From positions 372,001 to 436,000 of the forward strand of contig NZ_BPFJ01000003.1 of NCBI RefSeq assembly GCF_019972115.1: a DNA stretch of 64,000 bases. The letters run 5' to 3'. The notes below the pieces were generated by a model. It ran no database searches, was not told where the DNA came from, and saw only the letters and a list, made by a program, of their open reading frames with translations. Positions 1 to 11,099 of this stretch are shown one piece after another (the stretch's first letter is position 1; the number at the start of each line of letters is the position of its first letter). The translations under genes were made by a program, and so were the position numbers. This stretch comes from Sulfurovum sp. TSL6 (GTDB lineage: Bacteria > Campylobacterota > Campylobacteria > Campylobacterales > Sulfurovaceae).

Positions 1-1
1 T

Positions 2-987
<986 letters not shown>

Positions 988-989
988 CC

Positions 990-1796
990 TTGTCATTTCG
1001 TAATCAGATCAAGCGGATCGCCATAGGTTCATTTGACGGTATACATCTTGGACATCAGGCGCTTATAGATAAAGTGGATGCATTGGTGATCATAGAAAGA
1101 AATAGCGGCTATTTGACACCTGGGTATAAACGTTCTCTCTTTACCTCTAAAGTCTGCTGCTTTTACCATTTTGATAAAATAAAATCGCTGACACCTGAAG
1201 CGTTTGTACATAAACTTGAAGTTGATTTTCCTGCACTTGAAACGATCGTTGTGGGGTATGATTTCCATTTTGGTAAAAATAAAGCAGGGAATGCGATGAT
1301 GATGAAAACCCTATCTAATAAACACATAGACATCGTTGATCAGGTAACGCTTGGGGAGACACCCGTCCACTCTCGTATCATTAAAACGTATTTGCGTGAG
1401 GGGAAAATCGAACCGGTAAATAGATTACTGGGTAGAACGTATTACATTCAAGGTACGGTGGTACAAGGACAGGGATTGGGTAAAAAAGAGTTGGTTCCAA
1501 CGATCAATTTAAATGTAAAAGAGTATCAACTCCCATTGGAAGGTGTGTATACGACACGTACACGCATTGATGGTCAATGGTTAGGCTCTGTGAGCTTTTT
1601 AGGACACCGCGGCACAACAGATGACTCTTATGCGGTAGAGACACATATTTTAGATCAAGAGATCGGTGAAGTCAGTGGAGAAATCATGTTGGAATTTGTA
1701 GACTTCATTCGTATCAACCAAAAGTTTGATAGTTTAGATACCCTAAGAGAACAAATTCACGCTGATATAGCTATAGCAAAAAAGAGATTATCATAA
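990..1796 (+). CDS. ribF: Bifunctional riboflavin kinase/FAD synthetase
   Basis: The N-terminal nucleotidyltransferase domain carries GSFDGIHLGH (residues 13-22), the adenylyl-transfer signature, and the C-terminal flavokinase domain carries the PTIN motif at about residues 169-172. The enzyme makes FMN and then FAD from riboflavin in the cytosol. At 268 residues it is slightly shorter than most RibF proteins, but both domains are present. The start is TTG at 990, preceded by GAGGGAG inside the end of tlyA; no ATG lies closer to the conserved N-terminus. Confidence 0.92.
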   Translation: MSFRNQIKRIAIGSFDGIHLGHQALIDKVDALVIIERNSGYLTPGYKRSLFTSKVCCFYHFDKIKSLTPEAFVHKLEVDFPALETIVVGYDFHFGKNKAGNAMMMKTLSNKHIDIVDQVTLGETPVHSRIIKTYLREGKIEPVNRLLGRTYYIQGTVVQGQGLGKKELVPTINLNVKEYQLPLEGVYTTRTRIDGQWLGSVSFLGHRGTTDDSYAVETHILDQEIGEVSGEIMLEFVDFIRINQKFDSLDTLREQIHADIAIAKKRLS

Positions 1797-1797
1797 A

Positions 1798-1810
1798 GAG
1801 GATATTCCTC
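1798..1810. terminator. Short hairpin between convergent ribF and the GGDEF gene
   Basis: GAGGA and TCCTC are perfect arms around TAT in the 26-bp gap between two convergent genes, followed on the plus strand by GTTT. It is a weak stem of five pairs, so termination here is only suggested. Confidence 0.3.
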
Positions 1811-1822
1811 GTTTAAACTATG

Positions 1823-3667
1823 TTACGTAGAATATTGTATGTCTGCCTCACCTATCTCTTTGTATTTTTTTAGACAATATAAATCAGGATTAGACTGAGA
1901 ATACTCTATACGATTTTTACCACCATTTTTTGCTCTGTACATGGCTGTATCTGCAGATTTGATCAAGGCTTCTGATGTTACACCGTCATCGGGATAGATC
2001 GAAGCACCGATACTCATACCTATAGTGATCGCATTACCATCGATAACACAAGGTGTATGGGTAAGTTCATTGATCCTACGTAAAATGTCGTTAAGATACT
2101 CAAAACTGTTCAACTCTTCAACAAGGATCACAAATTCATCACCACCAAAACGACATACGGTATCCTCTTTTCTTAAGATCCCTTGAAGAGCACTTCCTAC
2201 TCTTTTGAGTATCTCATCACCTGTGGTGTGGCCATAGGTATCATTGATCGGTTTAAAATTGTCCAAGTCACAAAATATGAGACTGATACATTTATTGAAC
2301 CTGTCTGCATGGTTGATCGCGTGTTCCAATCTATCGTCGAATAAAAGTCGATTGGAAAGACCGGTAAGGGGATCATGTGTGGCTAAGTAAGCCTGGTCAT
2401 GCGCATCTTTTCGTTGGTGAGTTACATCTGAAAAGATACCGATAAAATTTTCGATTCCACCTTGAGCATTTTTGATCGTATTGATACTGAGCCATTCAAT
2501 ATAAATTTCACCATTTTTTTTACGATTGGTGATCTCTCCTTGCCAATATCCATTCTTGGATAATTGATGCCATATTTTTTGGTAAAAGTGTTTATCATGT
2601 TTTCCGGATTTTAGGATTTTAGGATCTTTACCTATCACATTCTCCAGTGAATAGCCTGTAATATCAAGAAATGCATCATTGACATGAAGAATACGGTTAC
2701 GTCTATCTGTGATCAAAACACCATCCATGGTATGCTCATAGACCGCTGAAGACATTTCAAGTGATTGTAGGTTGTTTCTGTTATTGATAGCAGCACCGAT
2801 GATGGATGCAGCTGTACTGAGCATTTCGACATTGGTAGATTCGAGTGTTTGTTTGTGTTCATCTCCGATACCAAGAAATCCCCACCATTTATCCTGTACA
2901 AAGATAGGCAATATCAGTAAAGAATTGATTTTAAAGAGGTCTAAGAGTTTCTTTTTTGACTTATCATAATCCTCTCTACTTCCATTGATAGGCAAGTTTT
3001 TCTCTAGTTGGTTTTTCCATCGCATAAAATAGTGTTTACGGTAGTGGATACGTTTTTTAGTTTTTGCTTCTGGATTATCATTGATATATAAAAGTTTTTG
3101 CGCTGAGAGATTATCATTCTCTTGCTCATTTTGGTATATAAATATAGATGACATGTCAGAAGCCTGTTTAAGGTTCTGCATCTCTTGTTTGAGCGCATTC
3201 ATCCAGTCTGATTGCTGTAAAAAGTTATGGGACATTTCATTGATGGCATGAAGTATATTCTGCTGTCTTTGAATTTCCCTGTTACTATGTCTTTTCTCTA
3301 TCACATCAGCATAAAGGTTCTGTATCGTCTTTGAAAAACTTTTAGATGCAAATGGTTTTGAAAGAAATTGATTCACTCCAAGCTCAATCGCTTTAAGGAG
3401 AATATCACGTCTTTCAAAGTCTGTAAAAATGGCTATCTTTACATTTTCATCTGTTTTTCTTATCTTCTCAACCATTTCCAGACCATTCATACGCGGCATA
3501 TTGATATCAGAGAGGATGATATCTGGATGCCAGGTTTGATAAAGCTCAAGCCCCTCTACACCATCAGATGCTGTAAGGATGTGGTCTGTATATGTATATA
3601 ACATATGGTTAAGTATTGAAGTGGTAGTTTTGTCATCATCTACGATAAGTATAGTTAATTTTTCCAT
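1823..3667 (-). CDS. Response regulator-GAF-PAS-GGDEF diguanylate cyclase
   Basis: This 614-residue cytosolic protein has a receiver domain (residues 1-125, phospho-acceptor Asp54 in ILSDINMPR), a GAF-like region (about 150-290), a PAS domain (about 305-420) and a GGDEF domain (about 435-595). The active-site GGDEF (508-512) is intact and the inhibitory-site RxxD (RKED, 499-502) sits five residues before it, so it should make cyclic di-GMP with product inhibition. No EAL domain is present. It is convergent with ribF and has no adjacent histidine kinase, so its phosphodonor is unknown. Confidence 0.9.
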   Translation of the reverse strand: MEKLTILIVDDDKTTTSILNHMLYTYTDHILTASDGVEGLELYQTWHPDIILSDINMPRMNGLEMVEKIRKTDENVKIAIFTDFERRDILLKAIELGVNQFLSKPFASKSFSKTIQNLYADVIEKRHSNREIQRQQNILHAINEMSHNFLQQSDWMNALKQEMQNLKQASDMSSIFIYQNEQENDNLSAQKLLYINDNPEAKTKKRIHYRKHYFMRWKNQLEKNLPINGSREDYDKSKKKLLDLFKINSLLILPIFVQDKWWGFLGIGDEHKQTLESTNVEMLSTAASIIGAAINNRNNLQSLEMSSAVYEHTMDGVLITDRRNRILHVNDAFLDITGYSLENVIGKDPKILKSGKHDKHFYQKIWHQLSKNGYWQGEITNRKKNGEIYIEWLSINTIKNAQGGIENFIGIFSDVTHQRKDAHDQAYLATHDPLTGLSNRLLFDDRLEHAINHADRFNKCISLIFCDLDNFKPINDTYGHTTGDEILKRVGSALQGILRKEDTVCRFGGDEFVILVEELNSFEYLNDILRRINELTHTPCVIDGNAITIGMSIGASIYPDDGVTSEALIKSADTAMYRAKNGGKNRIEYSQSNPDLYCLKKYKEIGEADIQYST

Positions 3668-3810
3668 ATTTTTAATTCTAATCCCTTACTACAATTCTAA
3701 TCTAAAAAACTTTGACTTTGATGAAAAAACATGAAATAAGCAAATTTAACGCTTCAACTGATTTAGTAGACTCTTTTAATATAATGATAAAAATAAAATC
3801 TAAAGAAAAA

Positions 3811-4521
3811 ATGATGCAAGATAAAGTGTTTAATAAGCCTATAGAAAAAAAGTTTGAATTTGATGAAGCAGTCGCTTCAGTTTTCGATGATATGTTAAGC
3901 CGTTCGGTACCTTTTTATGATGAGGTTCGGAAGTTGATCATCTCTTTGATACTTTCAGAACAGAAAGAGGGGTTAAAAGTGCTTGATCTTGGTTCTTCTA
4001 CGGCAAAGTTCTTACTCGATCTTCACGGTAAAATGGATGTTAAAATGCAACTCAAAGGTTTGGATAATTCACAAGCGATGCTAGACAGGGCAGAGCAAAA
4101 ATGTCAGGCTTTCGGTGCAGACATAGCGTTGGAATTGGCTGACATGTTGACGTATCACTACCAAAAAGAAGATATCATTGTGGCAAACTATACTTTACAG
4201 TTCATCCGGCCTATGCAGCGTGTTGAACTTGTAAAGAAGCTTTATGAAGGATTAAATGAGGATGGTATGTTCATTTTTTCTGAGAAAGTGGTCTTTGAAG
4301 ATAAAAAGCTTGACAAGGAGCTCATAGATATTTATTATGACTATAAAAAAGAGCAGGGATACAGTGAATATGAGATTGCACAAAAGCGTGAAGCGTTGGA
4401 AAATGTACTGATTCCTTTTACCATTAAAGAGAATATACAGATGTGTAGAGATGCAGGATTTAAGAGTGTTGAAACTGTATTTCAATGGGCGAACTTTGTA
4501 ACCTTTGTTGTGAAAAAGTAA
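3811..4521 (+). CDS. cmoA: CmoA-like carboxy-SAM synthase
   Basis: The protein is a class I SAM-binding Rossmann enzyme with motif [13 protein letters not shown] and the CmoA-like segments [10 protein letters not shown] and NYTLQFI. CmoA converts S-adenosylmethionine and prephenate to carboxy-SAM, which CmoB uses to modify uridine 34 of tRNAs. The frame is open upstream to a TTG at 3712, but those 33 residues are Lys- and Asn-rich and unlike the family, so I place the start at ATG 3811 (ATG 3814 equally possible), giving about 236 residues as usual for CmoA. A strong hairpin terminator follows, so it is probably monocistronic. Confidence 0.85.
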   Translation: MMQDKVFNKPIEKKFEFDEAVASVFDDMLSRSVPFYDEVRKLIISLILSEQKEGLKVLDLGSSTAKFLLDLHGKMDVKMQLKGLDNSQAMLDRAEQKCQAFGADIALELADMLTYHYQKEDIIVANYTLQFIRPMQRVELVKKLYEGLNEDGMFIFSEKVVFEDKKLDKELIDIYYDYKKEQGYSEYEIAQKREALENVLIPFTIKENIQMCRDAGFKSVETVFQWANFVTFVVKK

Positions 4522-4543
4522 ATCTTATTCTAATCATAAAGTG

Positions 4544-4596
4544 AAGTTATTCACCCCTCTTTCACCCCTGTGAATAACTTGATTCCTTTTTTTCAT
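4544..4596 (+). terminator. Rho-independent terminator after cmoA
   Basis: AAGTTATTCAC (4544-4554) and GTGAATAACTT (4570-4580) are perfect 11-bp inverted arms with a 15-base loop, followed by a T-rich run. A smaller nested hairpin (GTGAA/TTCAC) uses the 5' arm. Confidence 0.85.
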
Positions 4597-4606
4597 TTTT
4601 TTTAGC

Positions 4607-4612
4607 TATAAT
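4607..4612 (+). promoter_or_regulatory. Sigma-70 -10 box (TATAAT) of the DAHP synthase gene
   Basis: A perfect TATAAT preceded by phased T-tracts, the usual sigma-70 promoter form in Campylobacterota, where a -35 box is often poorly defined. It lies 27 bases before the ATG, directly after the cmoA terminator. Confidence 0.7.
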
Positions 4613-4639
4613 CATCCAATTTATTTTTAAGGATATACT

Positions 4640-5986
4640 ATGAGTTGGACACCGAGCAGTTGGAGAAATTTTCCCATAAAGCAACAACCAATATATCAAG
4701 ACCAAGAACTTCTTAAAAAAGTAGAAGAAGAATTAAGATCTTACCCGCCACTTATTTTTGCTGGTGAAGCAAGAGACTTGAAAGAGAAGCTTGCAAAAGC
4801 AGGGCGTGGAGAAGCATTTTTACTCCAAGGTGGAGATTGTGCAGAGAGTTTTTCTGACTTTAATGCAAAAAATATAAAAAACCTTTTTAGACTAATGCTT
4901 CAGATGAACATGGTTTTGATGTATGGTACTGGTAAACCAGTAGTAAAAGTAGGTCGTATTGCAGGACAGTTTGCAAAACCGAGATCGTCTGATTTTGAAG
5001 AGATCGATGGCGTACGTCTTCCAAGTTATCGTGGTGATATTATTAATAGTATCGAGTTCACTGAAGCGGCAAGAGAACCAAATCCTAAAAATATGCTCAA
5101 AGCCTATAATCAGTCTGCGGCCACTGAGAATCTTTTACGTGCATTTTCGAGAGGTGGTTTGGCGGATCTTAATAAAGTACATCAATGGAACCTTGAGTTT
5201 ATTAAAGACAATCCGCTTGGAAAGCGTTATGATGCACTGAGTACTAAAATTGACCATGCGATGAAGTTTATGGCAGCATGTGGACTTAACAGTGACAGTA
5301 TGCCACAATTACACCAAACAACACTGTATACCTCGCATGAAGCACTGCTTCTAAACTATGAAGAGGCATTAACCAGAAAAGACACTGAGACTGGTGAATG
5401 GTATGACTGTTCAGCGCATATGTTATGGATAGGTGATAGAACAAGAGATCTCAATGAAGCACATATTGAGTACTTTAGAGGGATCAAAAACCCTATTGGC
5501 TGTAAAGTCGGTCCAACGATGGAAGAGGATGAACTTATCGAGCTTATCGATGCATTGAACCCGGATAACGAAGAGGGAAGATTGAACCTTATCGTTCGTA
5601 TGGGTGCTAGTAAGATCAGAGAGTATTTCCCTAAACTTCTTAAGCGTGTAAGAGATGAAGGAAAAAATGTTGTATGGTCTTGTGACCCTATGCATGGAAA
5701 TGTTGAAAAGAGTTCAACTGGATTTAAAACCAGAGATTTTGATAACATTCTCTCAGAAGTGGAACAGTTTGTTGCTATTCATAAAGAAATGGGTACTGTC
5801 GCTGCAGGTATCCATTTAGAGATGACAGGAAACGATGTTACTGAGTGTACGGGTAGTACATCTTGTGCCATTACTGCTGAGGGTCTTGCAAGTCGTTACC
5901 ATACACAATGTGACCCTAGGCTTAACGCATCTCAAGCCTTAGAGCTTGCATTTATGCTTTCAGATACAGATGAAGAATCTGAATGA
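4640..5986 (+). CDS. Class II 3-deoxy-7-phosphoheptulonate (DAHP) synthase
   Basis: The enzyme condenses phosphoenolpyruvate and erythrose 4-phosphate, the first step of the shikimate pathway. It belongs to the class II (plant/mycobacterial, AroH/AroG) type: the start SWTPSSWR, the motif QGGDCAESF near residue 60, and the downstream [14 protein letters not shown] and CDPMHGN are family hallmarks. Length (448 residues) is typical. Its own promoter and terminator-insulated upstream region suggest single-gene transcription. Two other aromatic-pathway genes, aroE and trpE, lie nearby on the opposite strand. The 3' end is one base from the convergent histidine kinase stop. Confidence 0.95.
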   Translation: MSWTPSSWRNFPIKQQPIYQDQELLKKVEEELRSYPPLIFAGEARDLKEKLAKAGRGEAFLLQGGDCAESFSDFNAKNIKNLFRLMLQMNMVLMYGTGKPVVKVGRIAGQFAKPRSSDFEEIDGVRLPSYRGDIINSIEFTEAAREPNPKNMLKAYNQSAATENLLRAFSRGGLADLNKVHQWNLEFIKDNPLGKRYDALSTKIDHAMKFMAACGLNSDSMPQLHQTTLYTSHEALLLNYEEALTRKDTETGEWYDCSAHMLWIGDRTRDLNEAHIEYFRGIKNPIGCKVGPTMEEDELIELIDALNPDNEEGRLNLIVRMGASKIREYFPKLLKRVRDEGKNVVWSCDPMHGNVEKSSTGFKTRDFDNILSEVEQFVAIHKEMGTVAAGIHLEMTGNDVTECTGSTSCAITAEGLASRYHTQCDPRLNASQALELAFMLSDTDEESE

Positions 5987-5987
5987 T

Positions 5988-7178
5988 CTATACCAGTGTG
6001 AAGATATTTTCTCCATCTTCATGCTGATAGTGTAACTCCATTTGATGAATATCTAAAATACTCTTTACAATATACAGCCCTAAACCTAAACCTTTTTTCG
6101 AGGCATGGAAAGGTTTAAAATAATTTTCTAATGGCTCTGGTAATGCTTCGCCTTTATTGATGACTTTCAGGGTATTGCCATCGATCACCACGGTAATATG
6201 TTTATCGGTACTGTACTTTATACCGTTATCAAGCAGATTCTTTATCACGAGAGTGAAAAGTTCAAAATCAACAGAGACACTATAATCTTTTTCAATTTTT
6301 GTTGTGATAAGACGTTTTGGTTTCTCTATCATGAGCATATCTTCACTGGCTTCGAGCAAGTCACTCATCTTGTAAGTTTTGATCGTCAGTTCAAAGTTTT
6401 TAGAAGTGATCTGCTCAATCTTTGCAAATTCATCTATAAGAAGATTGAGTCTCTCAAAGATACTATGCATACGGGCTTTATTTTTTTCATCCTCAAGCAT
6501 TTCACTGACAAGACGCCCTTTGGCTATAGGTGTTTTAAGCTCGTGCATGATGGCACGTAAAAAGAGTTGACGAGAGTGCAGAAGTTCACGTATCATGGTG
6601 ACGGCATGATCAAACTCATTTGCCACTTCGGCTATCTCATCTTCTTTATCACTTTTACACTCTATATCCAGGTTACCTTTAGAGAAGGTTTTGATCTGGC
6701 TTTTTAATGCAGAAAGCGGTTGTAGACTTTTCATAATCCATAGATACAAAAAGATGATGAGGAGAAAAACAGTGGAGAAGATAAGTACACGTTTAATCGG
6801 GAACTGTGGTTTGTTCTTGTTTTCAAGTATGAGTTTAAATCGATCATTGTTAATAATAATAATACGCTTTAAACGAAAGGTGTCTACCGCATAACGTTTA
6901 AGTTCCCCCTTCTCTTTGAAAAAGCGTTCTATCTGAACGACCATGCCTTTATCGGTAATGAGTGAAACATTTTGTGCCTCAAGATAGGCTTCATCGATCT
7001 TTCCGTATTTTAAATAATAGGTATAGAGATAGTGGGAAATGGCTTGTTCTTGCGCAATATTTCTTTCTTCTATCATTGCATGATCATATTTGATAGAAAA
7101 TATAAAGAGTGCACCCAGTAAAAGCAGTGTAACAGAAAATACAACCCTTATTTTACTACGCAATGAAGTGATGATCAT
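5988..7178 (-). CDS. ArsS-family sensor histidine kinase
   Basis: This inner-membrane kinase has an N-terminal membrane segment (about residues 10-28), a periplasmic sensor of roughly 85 residues, a second membrane segment (about 128-150), a HAMP-like linker, a DHp domain with phospho-acceptor His in MHELKTPIAKGR, and an HATPase domain (N-box LLDNGIKYS, G-box GLGLGLYIV). The H-box is close to that of ArsS/HP0165, the acid-responsive kinase of Helicobacter pylori; the signal here is unknown. Its start overlaps the response regulator stop by four bases, so the two are co-translated. Confidence 0.9.
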   Translation of the reverse strand: MIITSLRSKIRVVFSVTLLLLGALFIFSIKYDHAMIEERNIAQEQAISHYLYTYYLKYGKIDEAYLEAQNVSLITDKGMVVQIERFFKEKGELKRYAVDTFRLKRIIIINNDRFKLILENKNKPQFPIKRVLIFSTVFLLIIFLYLWIMKSLQPLSALKSQIKTFSKGNLDIECKSDKEDEIAEVANEFDHAVTMIRELLHSRQLFLRAIMHELKTPIAKGRLVSEMLEDEKNKARMHSIFERLNLLIDEFAKIEQITSKNFELTIKTYKMSDLLEASEDMLMIEKPKRLITTKIEKDYSVSVDFELFTLVIKNLLDNGIKYSTDKHITVVIDGNTLKVINKGEALPEPLENYFKPFHASKKGLGLGLYIVKSILDIHQMELHYQHEDGENIFTLV

Positions 7179-7828
7179 ACGAGTTTATATCCTACACCAC
7201 GCACGGCCTGTATACGTTTATTATCACCCAGTTTGGTACGTATCTTTGAGATGATCACATCCAAACTTTTCCCTTGTGAATCCATACTCATAGTTCTGGA
7301 AGTATTAATGATCTGTTCACGTGATTGTGTAATGCCCTGATGTTTTACTAGCAAAGAGAGGACTTCAAATTCCGCAGGTGTTAAAGAGAGTGCTTCTCCT
7401 TTAAAATAGATCGTGTCCCCTTTCAGTTCAAAATCACTCTTAGGTGTGACCAGTTTGTTATTCTCTGATTTAGAGTAACGTCTAAGCAGTGAGGTAATAC
7501 GTGCATACATCTCTTTGGGATCATAGGGTTTAGGCAGGTAGTCATCTGCACCTAGTGCAAAACCTTCCACTTTATCATTGATGTCGGAACGTGCGGATGA
7601 GATAATAATAGGAATATCATACTTCTCCACGACCTCTTTACATACTTCCAGGCCATCCATACCCGGAAGGGTAAGATCCAATATGAGAAGATCATATTTT
7701 TTCACACCGGCACTCAGTCCAAGATAGGGGTCTTCATAGTTCGTGACTTTGATGTCATATTGTGCAAGATACTCAGTGAGAAGTTCTGCAAACTCTGTAT
7801 CATCCTCGATCATTAAAATATTTATCAT
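7175..7828 (-). CDS. OmpR-family response regulator (ArsR/HP0166-like)
   Basis: The receiver domain (residues 1-115) has acidic residues IEDD near the start, a phospho-acceptor Asp in LLILDLTLPGMDG and the conserved Lys in YLPKPYDP. The C-terminal winged helix (about 130-217) ends with the OmpR-class VRGVGYKLV. It is the upstream partner of the ArsS-like kinase in one operon. Synteny and sequence resemble HP0166 (ArsR), an essential regulator in H. pylori, but the regulon cannot be deduced here. Confidence 0.9.
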   Translation of the reverse strand: MINILMIEDDTEFAELLTEYLAQYDIKVTNYEDPYLGLSAGVKKYDLLILDLTLPGMDGLEVCKEVVEKYDIPIIISSARSDINDKVEGFALGADDYLPKPYDPKEMYARITSLLRRYSKSENNKLVTPKSDFELKGDTIYFKGEALSLTPAEFEVLSLLVKHQGITQSREQIINTSRTMSMDSQGKSLDVIISKIRTKLGDNKRIQAVRGVGYKLV

Positions 7829-7897
7829 GCTTACCTCATAGTGTGTCTGTATATTCTCATTTTAATGACTAAAGGTTAATTGAAGTCAAATGGAATG

Positions 7898-8692
7898 CTA
7901 TAGTATAAATGCTTTTTGCATATACGGTTTGATCTCCTCAAAGCTAAAAGCTTGCTCTGTAAAATACTCAAACGCGATGATGCCTTGATAGAGCAGCATA
8001 TCAGATCCATCTTTTGTCGGTTTCTTGTATTTTCTTGCAAGTTTTAAAAAGGGTGTCTCTTTTCCATAGATGACATCTACACAGGCCTTTGCCGTAGGTA
8101 TGACTTTTCCCAGTATTTCAGATGGTGCAGGGAGTGAATCATCTTCCAGACCGGCAGAAGTCATATTGATCACCAAATCATAGGGCTTTGGATCAAAGTC
8201 ATCGAAGGTATATGTTTCAAATCCATGGTCCTTGAAGTAAGTGAGTCTACCTCCACTACGATTCAGGATAGTTACATCATAGTCTGCTTCTTTGAGGATG
8301 ATCGAAGTAGATTTTGCTGTACCCCCAGCACCTAAGAAAAGTACGGTTTTGACATTCTCAAATTCTGAAATGGCTTTTAAAAAACCTGGTGCATCTGTAT
8401 TGTATCCATAGAGTTTTCCCTCTTTTTCAACGATCGTATTCACCGCACCCACTTTTTGGGCAAAAGGATCCAAGACATCACAGGCAGCATACGCATGCTC
8501 TTTGTGAGGGACGGTAATGTTGATACCTTTGAGGCCAAGTGAAAAAAAGGTCTCCTTGAGCTTACTTCCTTCTTCAAGCAAATAGCGTGCATAACATCCG
8601 TCAAAACGCAATCCCTGAAAAGAGAGGTTGTGCATCAGTGGGGATTTGGAGTGAGAAACAGGATTTCCAAAGATGGCAAAGAGCTGTTTCAT
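7898..8692 (-). CDS. aroE: Shikimate dehydrogenase
   Basis: AroE reduces 3-dehydroshikimate to shikimate with NADPH. The substrate-binding motif NPVSHSKSPLMHN lies at residues 10-22, the catalytic Lys is in NITVPHKE, and the nucleotide-binding glycine motif is FLGAGGTAKS. Length (264) is normal. It is the last gene of the minus-strand run cvpA-fur-lysS-glyA-DUF1882-SPOR-trpE-aroE; the same order apart from trpE is known to me from Campylobacter jejuni (Cj0399-Cj0405). Confidence 0.95.
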   Translation of the reverse strand: MKQLFAIFGNPVSHSKSPLMHNLSFQGLRFDGCYARYLLEEGSKLKETFFSLGLKGINITVPHKEHAYAACDVLDPFAQKVGAVNTIVEKEGKLYGYNTDAPGFLKAISEFENVKTVLFLGAGGTAKSTSIILKEADYDVTILNRSGGRLTYFKDHGFETYTFDDFDPKPYDLVINMTSAGLEDDSLPAPSEILGKVIPTAKACVDVIYGKETPFLKLARKYKKPTKDGSDMLLYQGIIAFEYFTEQAFSFEEIKPYMQKAFIL

Positions 8693-8711
8693 AGGAATAA
8701 TGGACCCATCT

Positions 8712-10118
8712 TTAAAGTGTCTCCATTTCTTTCAGTGTGGAGAGAAGAGCCCCTAGCTTGTTTTTCACTTCCAGGTACTCTAATTCCGGTTTTGAATCAG
8801 CAACCACACCGGCACCAGCCTGCAGTGTAATACTGTCTGGCTTAATCAGTGAAGTACGTATGGCAATGGCTGAATCCATGTTCCCATCAAAAGAGAAGTA
8901 TCCTACAGACCCAGAGTAGAAACCACGTTTTAAACCTTCATATTGTGCGATGAGCTTCATGGCTTCTATTTTGGGAGCACCTGTCATGGTTCCTGCAGTA
9001 AAAGTAGCGGCAAAGAGGTCAAACATATCTTTATCCTCTTGTAACATCGCTTCAACATCCGATACCATATGCATCACATGAGAGTATTTTTCAACGCGCA
9101 TCATATCGGTGACTTTTACTGTACCTGTCTGTGCCACACGACCCACATCATTTCGCCCCAAGTCTATAAGCATTAGGTGCTCTGCACACTCCTTAGGATC
9201 GTTCAACATTTCAAGTTCCAACTCTTTGTCTCGTGCTTTATTTTTACCCCGTTTACGTGTACCTGCGATAGGACGTAGAAGTATCTCACCTTCTGTCAGA
9301 CGTACCATCACTTCTGGGGAAGAACCGCAGATAGAGAAATCTTCATAGTCCAGTAAGAAAAGATAAGGTGAAGGGTTCTTAGAGCGCAGTACCCTGTAAA
9401 AACTCAATGGATCGATCTTCCCTTTTTGTGTATATCTGTTGGCTAAAAGTATTTGGAAAATATCTCCGGAACGTATGTTCTCTTTAGACTCCACAACCAG
9501 TTCTTTAAAACGTTCTTCATCTATACTGAAACTGCCTTCACCTTCAAGCTCTACTGCTTTAAGAGGCATTGGGGTACATGAGTTTTTTAAGATAGCTTCA
9601 ATAGCACTCATGCCCTCTTCCATAGAGTCATCATTTAATATCATTGTGAGTTTCGCACTCTTGTGTGAGTAGGCAATGATGATCTTTGGGCGTACCAGGT
9701 CAAGGTCAGGGGTATCAAGTGGATCAAGTAGATCATCCATGCTCTCTTCCAGTACAGGTTCAAACACTTTGACCATATCATAGGCGATAAAACCTATAAA
9801 TCCATCTACAAAAGAGAAGCCAAGTTCTAAAGCTTTTTCTTTATAGGCCGTTTGGTCAACACCCTTATAGTATGTTTTTAAAAAAGTGAAGGGGTCTTCT
9901 TTTAACGTTTTTTTATGACCGCTTTTGTCGGTATAGGTGGTTGTTTTATTTTTATAGCTGAGGCGTTCTTGTGCACCTACCGTTATAAAAGAGAAGTTAC
10001 CATCACTGGTATTGACAACACTCTCAAAAAGCATGGTGACTTCATTGGGAAAAATTTCTTTTATTTTTCCATAGAGTGCAACAGGGGTGAGTTGATCAAA
10101 AAGTATTGTTTTATGCAT
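8712..10118 (-). CDS. trpE: Anthranilate synthase component I
   Basis: This 468-residue chorismate-utilising enzyme makes anthranilate from chorismate with ammonia from a TrpG partner not in this window. The C-terminal catalytic domain has PIAGTRKRG, LIDLGRNDVGRV, ATFTAGTMTGAPK and GFYSGSVGYF; the N-terminal MLFESV resembles the tryptophan-binding LLES region that allows feedback inhibition. It lies between the SPOR gene (6-bp gap) and aroE (19-bp gap). Aminodeoxychorismate synthase PabB is the main alternative, but the motifs fit TrpE better. Confidence 0.88.
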   Translation of the reverse strand: MHKTILFDQLTPVALYGKIKEIFPNEVTMLFESVVNTSDGNFSFITVGAQERLSYKNKTTTYTDKSGHKKTLKEDPFTFLKTYYKGVDQTAYKEKALELGFSFVDGFIGFIAYDMVKVFEPVLEESMDDLLDPLDTPDLDLVRPKIIIAYSHKSAKLTMILNDDSMEEGMSAIEAILKNSCTPMPLKAVELEGEGSFSIDEERFKELVVESKENIRSGDIFQILLANRYTQKGKIDPLSFYRVLRSKNPSPYLFLLDYEDFSICGSSPEVMVRLTEGEILLRPIAGTRKRGKNKARDKELELEMLNDPKECAEHLMLIDLGRNDVGRVAQTGTVKVTDMMRVEKYSHVMHMVSDVEAMLQEDKDMFDLFAATFTAGTMTGAPKIEAMKLIAQYEGLKRGFYSGSVGYFSFDGNMDSAIAIRTSLIKPDSITLQAGAGVVADSKPELEYLEVKNKLGALLSTLKEMETL

Positions 10119-10124
10119 TGTTAT

Positions 10125-11066
10125 TTACCTCTTTACTATAAAAGCACGTTTATGTACACGGTCTTTTATATCGATGAGAGCACGATTCACGGATGCTCTA
10201 TTGCTATAAGGACCTATAAGTATTCTTTTGATGCCGTTTCTATCAGGCTTTGTCATGATATATTTGTACCTATTATTTCGAATGACCGACATAAAACGTG
10301 TGCTTGGTTTCTTTCTATATGCACCTACTTGAACATAGTACTTTCTACTCTCTACCGTTTTAGGCACAGACTTGGTGGTTAAAGGTTTTCTCACTGGTTT
10401 TTTTACATACTGTGCTGCAGGCTTAGGTGTTTTAACTATAGGCGTTTGTACTTTTTTAGGTTTGACAGGTGCTGTAACCTGAACGCTTTCTTCGCGTTTT
10501 CTTTCTGCGGCCTTTCTTTTCTCCTGTACTGCTTTCCAGTAGGCTATGTCAGCTGCATCTTTTGCTTCTTTTTCTTTTCTTGTTAACGAAGGCTCTTGCT
10601 CTATGACTGCTTTGGTTGTTTTGGCCACAGGTGCTTTAATCTCTTGATCCAGTATATTTGAAAGTACAGGTTCTTTTTGTGTCTCGTCTGCTTTAGGTAT
10701 CACTGGCAGTTTTGGTTCTTCTTTTTGAATCACTACAGCCGGTTTTTCAATACCATCAGTTTTTTTTGTTTCAACTACCGGTGCTTGGGGTTTACTCTCA
10801 ATCATATTTGAAAGTGATGGTTCTTCTTTGACTTTTTGTGGCTTAGGTACTTCTTTTAGCTGGAGCTCTGGCGCTATCAACTCTGTGGTATCCTCTTTAA
10901 AAGCAAGTCCATTTTCATCGGGTGTTTTAAGTAAAATTTTCGTGAGGATAATAGCCACGATCAATACAACGATCAGTAATGCGATAATGGTTAAAAAGCT
11001 TTTGGTTTTACTATTTTTAGGTTCGATATTATCGATAATGAGGTCATCAAGATTGTGATCATGCAT
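10125..11066 (-). CDS. SPOR-domain membrane protein
   Basis: Single-pass inner-membrane protein: a short cytosolic N-terminus, one transmembrane helix (about residues 23-46, FLTIIALLIVVLIVAIIL), a long Lys/Pro/Glu-rich low-complexity periplasmic linker (about 60-230), and a C-terminal SPOR domain (about 235-313, beginning YYVQVGAY). SPOR domains bind denuded glycan strands at division septa, so a role in envelope growth or division is likely. It matches the position of Cj0404 in the conserved Campylobacter order. Confidence 0.85.
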   Translation of the reverse strand: MHDHNLDDLIIDNIEPKNSKTKSFLTIIALLIVVLIVAIILTKILLKTPDENGLAFKEDTTELIAPELQLKEVPKPQKVKEEPSLSNMIESKPQAPVVETKKTDGIEKPAVVIQKEEPKLPVIPKADETQKEPVLSNILDQEIKAPVAKTTKAVIEQEPSLTRKEKEAKDAADIAYWKAVQEKRKAAERKREESVQVTAPVKPKKVQTPIVKTPKPAAQYVKKPVRKPLTTKSVPKTVESRKYYVQVGAYRKKPSTRFMSVIRNNRYKYIMTKPDRNGIKRILIGPYSNRASVNRALIDIKDRVHKRAFIVKR

Positions 11067-11099
11067 AAGGGGAGTGTCTCCAGATATAATTTTGTATTG

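Noticed and set aside
3712-3810. N-terminal extension of the CmoA-like protein from a TTG
   Set aside because: The added residues are unlike the family and a start at 3811 gives the usual length.
5356-5748. 130-codon open frame on the minus strand inside the DAHP synthase gene
   Set aside because: It lies wholly inside a well-supported gene, has low-complexity Ser-rich translation and no ribosome site.
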